A program made the position numbers and the translations under genes. Source: an uncultured Mycoplasmatota bacterium (GTDB taxonomy: Bacteria > Bacillota_I > Bacilli_A > RF39 > UBA660). Taken from it: a stretch of DNA of 45,086 bases. The notes under the pieces are model-generated. The model worked only from the letters and a program-made list of their open reading frames with translations, was not told the origin of the DNA and did not search any database. Each line of letters begins with the position of its first letter. The stretch's first letter is position 1. Location: NCBI GenBank assembly GCA_948467605.1, contig CAOKET010000012.1, positions 1-45,086 on the forward strand. Direction: 5' to 3'. Below are positions 41,212 through 45,086 of this stretch, one piece after another.

Positions 41212-42066
41212 CTATTTAAATAAGTTTTCAAATTTTCTAGGAGGTTTTGATTTAAATATCATAACCTCTTTTGTTTGAGGATGTAAAAGTTTTAAAGTTG
41301 TCGCATGAAGTCCCAATCTATTTAAAGGATTAGTTTTAGAATTATATTTTTTATCCCCAGCTATAGGATGTCCCAATTCTTTCATGTGTACTCTTATTTG
41401 GTTTTTTCTTCCTGTTTCAATAACTACATTTAAAAGAGAATATTTATTTGATTCCTTTAAGACTCTATAATGGGTTATTGCTAATTTTCCTTTAGATTTA
41501 TCATTAACTGAATACACTAAATTAGTAGTGTTCTCAGTTAAATAGGATTTAATCGTACCCTCTTTTTTATCTAACAGGCCTTCTACTACCGCAGTATACT
41601 CTTTCAATAATACATTTTTATCCCAATTATTTTGTAATAGTTGCTGAACCCTTTGATTCTTAGCAAACATCAATACACCAGATGTATCTTTATCAAGTCT
41701 ATGAACTATAAATACCTTAGATTTTTTAAAACTACTATTTAAATATTCTCTTACCATATGATAAGCAGTTTTTTCCTTTTCATGATTACTAGCAATAGTT
41801 AAAAGCCCAGATTCTTTATTTATAACTATTAAGCAACTGTCCTCATATAATATATCTAATCCGTTATCTCTCCTATCTACATTATAATTAATTGAAATTA
41901 TATTATTTTTATATATTTTATAATCATGTTTAGTTATTATCTTATTATTAACTAATATTTGACCATTTTTTAACAAAGATTTTATATTATTCTTTGACTT
42001 ACCATATAAATTGTCTATCAAATATTTTAATAAACAACAATCATATTTAACAACTATACTTTCCAT
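41212..42066 (-). CDS. RluA-family 23S rRNA/tRNA pseudouridine synthase
   Basis: Isomerises uridine to pseudouridine in RNA. 284 residues: N-terminal S4-like RNA-binding domain (about 12-60, IKSLLKNGQILVNNKIITKHDYK in part), catalytic domain with the active Asp in IVHRLDKDTSGVLMFAKN, and the KNQIRVHMKELGHPIAGDKKY and RLGLHATTLKLLHP motifs. It belongs to the RluA/RluC/RluD group; the exact uridine cannot be told from sequence. SD GGGAG. Confidence 0.93.
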   Translation of the reverse strand: MESIVVKYDCCLLKYLIDNLYGKSKNNIKSLLKNGQILVNNKIITKHDYKIYKNNIISINYNVDRRDNGLDILYEDSCLIVINKESGLLTIASNHEKEKTAYHMVREYLNSSFKKSKVFIVHRLDKDTSGVLMFAKNQRVQQLLQNNWDKNVLLKEYTAVVEGLLDKKEGTIKSYLTENTTNLVYSVNDKSKGKLAITHYRVLKESNKYSLLNVVIETGRKNQIRVHMKELGHPIAGDKKYNSKTNPLNRLGLHATTLKLLHPQTKEVMIFKSKPPRKFENLFK

Positions 42067-42151
42067 AATTCTTTTCTCCCATACTATCTTATTATAACAT
42101 AAGTATACTTTTTTTTATAATTAGTTTATAATTATTACGAGGTACTTAACT

Positions 42152-42739
42152 ATGCATGAAATAGAAGAAAATGTAGTAAACAAAATTGTAATTAATAAAT
42201 CTACTTTTATCACTCACCTATTTAAAATAAAAGATGAAGAAGAAATAAAAATAATAATAGATAATTTAAAAAAAGAGTACAAAGATGCGACTCATTATTG
42301 TTATGCTTATATTACTAATAATTCAAGAAAATCATCTGATGATGGTGAACCTGGTGGAACTGCTGGAATTCCAATGCTTGATTGTTTAATAAAGAAAAAT
42401 ATTACAAACGTATTATGTGTTGTAATAAGATATTTTGGAGGTATTAAACTAGGTGCTGGAGGTTTAGTAAGAGCATACTCAAAATCAGTTAAAGACGCTT
42501 TAGAAAACGTAAAATTACTGAAATTAATACCATCATTAAAAATTGAAATTATATTTAGTTATGACAAATCTAAATTAATAGATAATCTATTAAAAGATGT
42601 TTGTATTATAGATAAAAGTTTTAACGAAGATATTAAATATACAATAAATATAGAGTGTTCCAATAAAGAAATTATAGATAAATTAAAGAATATTTGTAAA
42701 ACTATGTCTATTATAAACACTAGTGTAATAACAAAATAA
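42152..42739 (+). CDS. YigZ/IMPACT family protein (UPF0029)
   Basis: 195 residues. The N-terminal UPF0029 domain has the signature DATHYCYAYI, SDDGEPGGTAGIPML, VVIRYFGGIKLGAGGLVRAYS. A short C-terminal domain follows (about 130-195, a DUF1949-like ferredoxin fold). The family is related to eukaryotic IMPACT, a regulator of translation control; the bacterial role is unsettled. SD GAGGT. Divergent from the rluA-like gene. The next 150 bp (42740-42889) hold no recognisable gene. Confidence 0.93.
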   Translation: MHEIEENVVNKIVINKSTFITHLFKIKDEEEIKIIIDNLKKEYKDATHYCYAYITNNSRKSSDDGEPGGTAGIPMLDCLIKKNITNVLCVVIRYFGGIKLGAGGLVRAYSKSVKDALENVKLLKLIPSLKIEIIFSYDKSKLIDNLLKDVCIIDKSFNEDIKYTINIECSNKEIIDKLKNICKTMSIINTSVITK

Positions 42740-42865
42740 TCTAGAGAAACATTATAATATACAACTATATTTGTTTTAAAAGATTATAGTTAATATTTAA
42801 AATAACCTATCTTAATTTAAAAATATATATAATGATTTCACATACTTTAAATGATATAAATAGAA

Positions 42866-42895
42866 AAATAAGAGAAAAAACTTTTCCTCTTATTT
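42866..42895 (-). terminator. Intrinsic terminator of cvpA-trxA
   Basis: Stem AAATAAGAG/CTCTTATTT (42866-42874, 42887-42895), followed by U-rich sequence on the minus strand. The trxA stop (42890-42892) is within the 5' arm. Confidence 0.75.
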
Positions 42896-43195
42896 ATTTT
42901 GTTCTATCCATGATTTAAGTTCATCTAAAGATTGAAACCCTACTCTTTTATCTATTTGTTCTTTATTTTTATAAAGAATTAATGTTGGTATACTCATTAT
43001 TCCATAACTTCTTGATTCTTCTTCATGTTCATCTGTATTAACCTTAATTACCTTAATACTACTGTCCTCTTTTTCTAGAGTCTCTAATACTGGTCCAAGC
43101 ATCATACATGGACCACACCATTCTGCAAAAAAATCTACTATAGTTAACTCATCTGTTAATACATCTAATACCTTTTCATTACCTAAATATCTCAT
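42890..43195 (-). CDS. trxA: Thioredoxin
   Basis: Dithiol-disulfide oxidoreductase. 101 residues, active site WCGPC (C27, C30) in VDFFAEWCGPCMMLGP, cis-Pro in IPTLILY, and the GF turn in KRVGFQSLDEL. The SD AAGGAGAGA lies inside the last codons of cvpA (1-bp gap), so the two are coupled. Confidence 0.95.
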   Translation of the reverse strand: MRYLGNEKVLDVLTDELTIVDFFAEWCGPCMMLGPVLETLEKEDSSIKVIKVNTDEHEEESRSYGIMSIPTLILYKNKEQIDKRVGFQSLDELKSWIEQNK

Positions 43196-43196
43196 T

Positions 43197-43907
43197 TTAT
43201 CTCTCCTTATATTTATCTAAAACCGATATACTCATATCTATTTTATCCTTTTCTATTAATTTTTCTAAAGTATCTATATCTACTAACTTATACTTAAATA
43301 GTATATCCAATGTTTCTTCATTTAAACCTGTATTACTATCCTTATCATCATAAGACTCAGTGATTGAATATATTTCATCAACTGCATTTAAGGTGTTATC
43401 TATTACTCTATTAAGAACTGGAGTCTTATGTAATATAAACATTCCTATACTTGAATCTTTTAAATTTATAGATGTAAAAGTTGGTTGATTTAAACAAAAC
43501 AAAACTATAAACGCTATTATATAATACTCTATAATACCCACTAAAGCACCTAATATTTTAGATGGAACTCCAAGTATTACAGTAAATTTGAGAAGTTTTT
43601 CAAATAATTTAGTTACAAACAAGATTATTTTAAATATAATCCAAAATACTATAACTAATATTATAAATGCTATTACTTCATATAATAATATATTCAATAT
43701 TGTAATACCTGTAAATAAGCCACCAAACGAAAAAAATGGGAAGTTTAAGCATAAAAACGTTGCAATCTCATTTTTTAATAAAAATGCTAATATCAAAACC
43801 AAAAGAAATCCTATAAAAGAAACTGTTTGATTAAAGAATCCCTTTTTTAGTCCAACTATACCACCCATTAATATAAACAAGACTACAATTATATCAACAA
43901 GATTCAT
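43197..43907 (-). CDS. CvpA family membrane protein
   Basis: 236 residues with four to five membrane segments in the first 155 residues, starting MNLVDIIVVLFILMGGIVGLKKGF, in part, the family hallmark (D then G-x-x-x-G-x-x-x-G). GVPSKILGALVGIIEYYII is the second typical block. A charged cytoplasmic C-terminal tail of about 80 residues follows. CvpA (PF02674) is linked to colicin V production in E. coli; in Bacillota (YshB) it sits near DNA-repair or division genes and its role is unclear. SD GGAGGAAG. First gene of the cvpA-trxA unit. Confidence 0.9.
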   Translation of the reverse strand: MNLVDIIVVLFILMGGIVGLKKGFFNQTVSFIGFLLVLILAFLLKNEIATFLCLNFPFFSFGGLFTGITILNILLYEVIAFIILVIVFWIIFKIILFVTKLFEKLLKFTVILGVPSKILGALVGIIEYYIIAFIVLFCLNQPTFTSINLKDSSIGMFILHKTPVLNRVIDNTLNAVDEIYSITESYDDKDSNTGLNEETLDILFKYKLVDIDTLEKLIEKDKIDMSISVLDKYKER

Positions 43908-43998
43908 CTCTTCCTCCTAACTTATCCTACTATTATTATATTATATTTTTTAAAAAAAATAAAGATTATATGATAAAATGGTATTGGACGTGATATTT

Positions 43999-44934
43999 AT
44001 GAATATAGTTTTTAAAGTTAGTGATAATGTTAAAGAGAAAATGATAGATTTTTATAAAGATAAAATTAGACCTAAAACTCCTCCTTATGCAATATTTCAA
44101 GCAATGGACGCTGATACAATTATTACACTTTATGAATCTGGTAAAGTTATGTTTCAAGGAGTTAGCGCTGATATAGACGCTTCCCTTTGGCGTGATATGG
44201 AATACCACTTAAATAAAAAAGTAATAGACATAACACCTAAAGATAAAAAAGAAAAAGCAGAAAAAAAAGAAAAAATTAACTCCACTAAATATTTTAATCA
44301 AAATACTCTTGGATCAGATGAAGTTGGCACAGGAGACTATTTTGGTCCAATAGTAGTTACCGCTTGTTTTGTAGAAAAAAAAGATATATCATTTTTACAA
44401 GAATTGAATGTTGGAGACTCTAAAAAAATAGATGATAACACAATTAAAAAACTAGCTCCAAAACTTATGGAAAGAATAAAATATGAAAGTATTGTATTAG
44501 ATAATACATCATATAATAAATATTACAAAGATAACTTTAACATGAATAAAATAAAATCAATACTACATAACAAAGTATTATATAAATTACTAAACTCAAA
44601 TAATTTTAATGTTGATTCAATAGTAATAGACCAATTTGTAAATAAAAATAAATATTATGAATATATTAGTGACACTCCATATATAGTTAAAAATATAACA
44701 TTCTTAACTAAAGCAGAAGATCAAGTGCCATCAGTAGCATGTGCATCTATTATAAGTAGATATTTTTTCTTAAAAGAAATGGCTAAAATAAGTAAAGAAT
44801 TAGCCTGTGAAATACCAAAAGGTGCTGGTAGTATAGTTGATGACTTCGCAAAAGAATTAGTTAATAAACATGGTAAAGAAATACTAACAAAATATGCAAA
44901 ACTAAATTTTAAGAATACAGAGAAAATATTGTAA
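43999..44934 (+). CDS. rnhC: Ribonuclease HIII
   Basis: Degrades the RNA strand of RNA-DNA hybrids. 311 residues: an N-terminal TBP-like substrate-binding domain (about 1-80, AIFQAMDADTIITLYESGKVMFQG in part) typical of HIII, then the catalytic core with LGSDEVGTGDYFGP (Asp-Glu-Gly), IVIDQF with Asp, and VPSVACASIISRY. A Lys-rich linker lies between. The ATG at 43999 is preferred (GACGTGAT just upstream, and the alignment with known HIII starts); the ATG at 43978 would add seven residues. Divergent from cvpA, an order also seen in other Bacillota. Confidence 0.96.
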   Translation: MNIVFKVSDNVKEKMIDFYKDKIRPKTPPYAIFQAMDADTIITLYESGKVMFQGVSADIDASLWRDMEYHLNKKVIDITPKDKKEKAEKKEKINSTKYFNQNTLGSDEVGTGDYFGPIVVTACFVEKKDISFLQELNVGDSKKIDDNTIKKLAPKLMERIKYESIVLDNTSYNKYYKDNFNMNKIKSILHNKVLYKLLNSNNFNVDSIVIDQFVNKNKYYEYISDTPYIVKNITFLTKAEDQVPSVACASIISRYFFLKEMAKISKELACEIPKGAGSIVDDFAKELVNKHGKEILTKYAKLNFKNTEKIL

Positions 44935-44962
44935 AAAACCAACTTTTATAGTTGGTTTTAAT
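44933..44962. terminator. Bidirectional terminator after rnhC
   Basis: Stem AAAACCAAC/GTTGGTTTT (44935-44943, 44951-44959), 7-nt loop. TTTT follows on the plus strand and six U on the minus strand, so it also ends the prepilin-like gene coming from the right edge. It begins one base after the rnhC stop. Confidence 0.8.
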
Positions 44963-45024
44963 GCTACCTAACAACTTAATAATTATATTCCTTATTTCCT
45001 ATATCATTTTTTATTCTTACATCA

Positions 45025-45086
45025 TTATTTGATATTAGATTTAGATGCTACTATTACTGGGCGAACACCGAGACTGCTGCTGTTAC
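45025..45086 (-). CDS. C-terminal end of a second prepilin-like protein (cut by window edge)
   Basis: Only the last 19 codons are visible, ending at TAA 45025-45027: NSSSLGVRPVIVASKSNIK. This matches the end of the long prepilin at 12466 (VKFGARPVIITNKSNIK) almost residue for residue, including the final KSNIK. The gene is therefore probably another member of the same surface/prepilin-like family. The start and N-terminal signal lie outside the window. The terminator at 44933-44962 would close it. Confidence 0.7.
   Translation of the reverse strand, partial: NSSSLGVRPVIVASKSNIK

Noticed and set aside
42828-42925. Plus-strand frame of about 29 codons antisense to the trxA end
   Set aside because: No SD, overlaps the trxA terminator and stop; best explained by terminator symmetry.
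1-45086. tRNA, rRNA, CRISPR arrays, insertion sequences or prophage
   Set aside because: I found no tRNA-like cloverleaf, no rRNA, no regular direct repeats, and no transposase or phage structural genes; only single mobile-flavoured genes (PcfJ-like, dNMP-kinase-like).

Overview
The window is strongly AT-rich chromosomal DNA from a compact, low-GC member of the Bacillota. The evidence is the gene content: rplU-prp-rpmA with an extended bL27, a T-box ahead of thrS, CIRCE elements ahead of hrcA-grpE-dnaK, an L21 leader, RNase HIII, CvpA and RecD2. TGG encodes Trp and TGA is used as a stop (for example at the ends of ruvA and rsmE), so this is code 11, not the Mycoplasma code. Several proteins are shorter than usual: AlaRS without its linker barrel and C-Ala, ThrRS without TGS, RSH without its regulatory tail. 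This fits an uncultured, streamlined Bacilli-type lineage; the exact taxon is inference.

Layout. 1-85 is the start of an unknown minus-strand gene. 272-5424 (minus) carries alaS, a dNMP-kinase-like gene, an AI-2E-family permease and a polytopic membrane protein. 5508-9644 holds a 47-residue protein, recD2, a small membrane protein and mtaB. 9674-13560 holds an acidic membrane-anchored protein, rsmE, a family-6 UDG, a Flp-type pilin, a divergent DUF192 gene and a long prepilin. 13718-20815 is a housekeeping block: ung, obg, T-box-unknown gene-thrS, an RSH enzyme and rplU-prp-rpmA with leader and promoter. 20969-24180 holds a phosphoesterase and a two-component system. 24269-26854 holds two prepilins divergent from a PilB/GspE ATPase. 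26931-30682 is the most accessory-looking stretch: a DUF262/DUF1524 (GmrSD-like) protein, a PcfJ-like protein and a 51-residue protein with 15 cysteines. 30758-33341 holds ruvAB and an unknown gene. 33400-39860 is the heat-shock operon hrcA-grpE-dnaK-pepF-dnaJ under two CIRCE elements. 40012-45086 holds a Pro/Tyr-rich small protein, a PflX-like radical SAM protein, a RluA-family synthase, a YigZ/IMPACT protein, trxA, cvpA, rnhC and the cut end of a second prepilin-like gene.

How the genes work together. Translation and its control are covered by AlaRS, ThrRS, MtaB, RsmE, RluA, bL21/bL27/Prp, Obg and RSH. DNA maintenance is covered by Ung, the family-6 UDG, RuvAB, RecD2 and RNase HIII. A dispersed type IV filament machinery (one Flp-like pilin, three typical prepilins, a PilB-type ATPase and a cut prepilin-like gene) recurs through the window.

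The most notable oddities are: the Cys-rich mini-protein with its own promoter, 5' hairpin and terminator; an RSH protein whose synthetase site has lost key residues while the hydrolase site is intact; a prepilin gene followed in frame, past a TAA, by 66 more sense codons; pepF embedded in the dnaK operon; an hrcA whose Shine-Dalgarno points at AUA codons; and intrinsic terminators that overlap the stop codons of the genes they end, with the 5' arm inside coding sequence for obg and rpmA.
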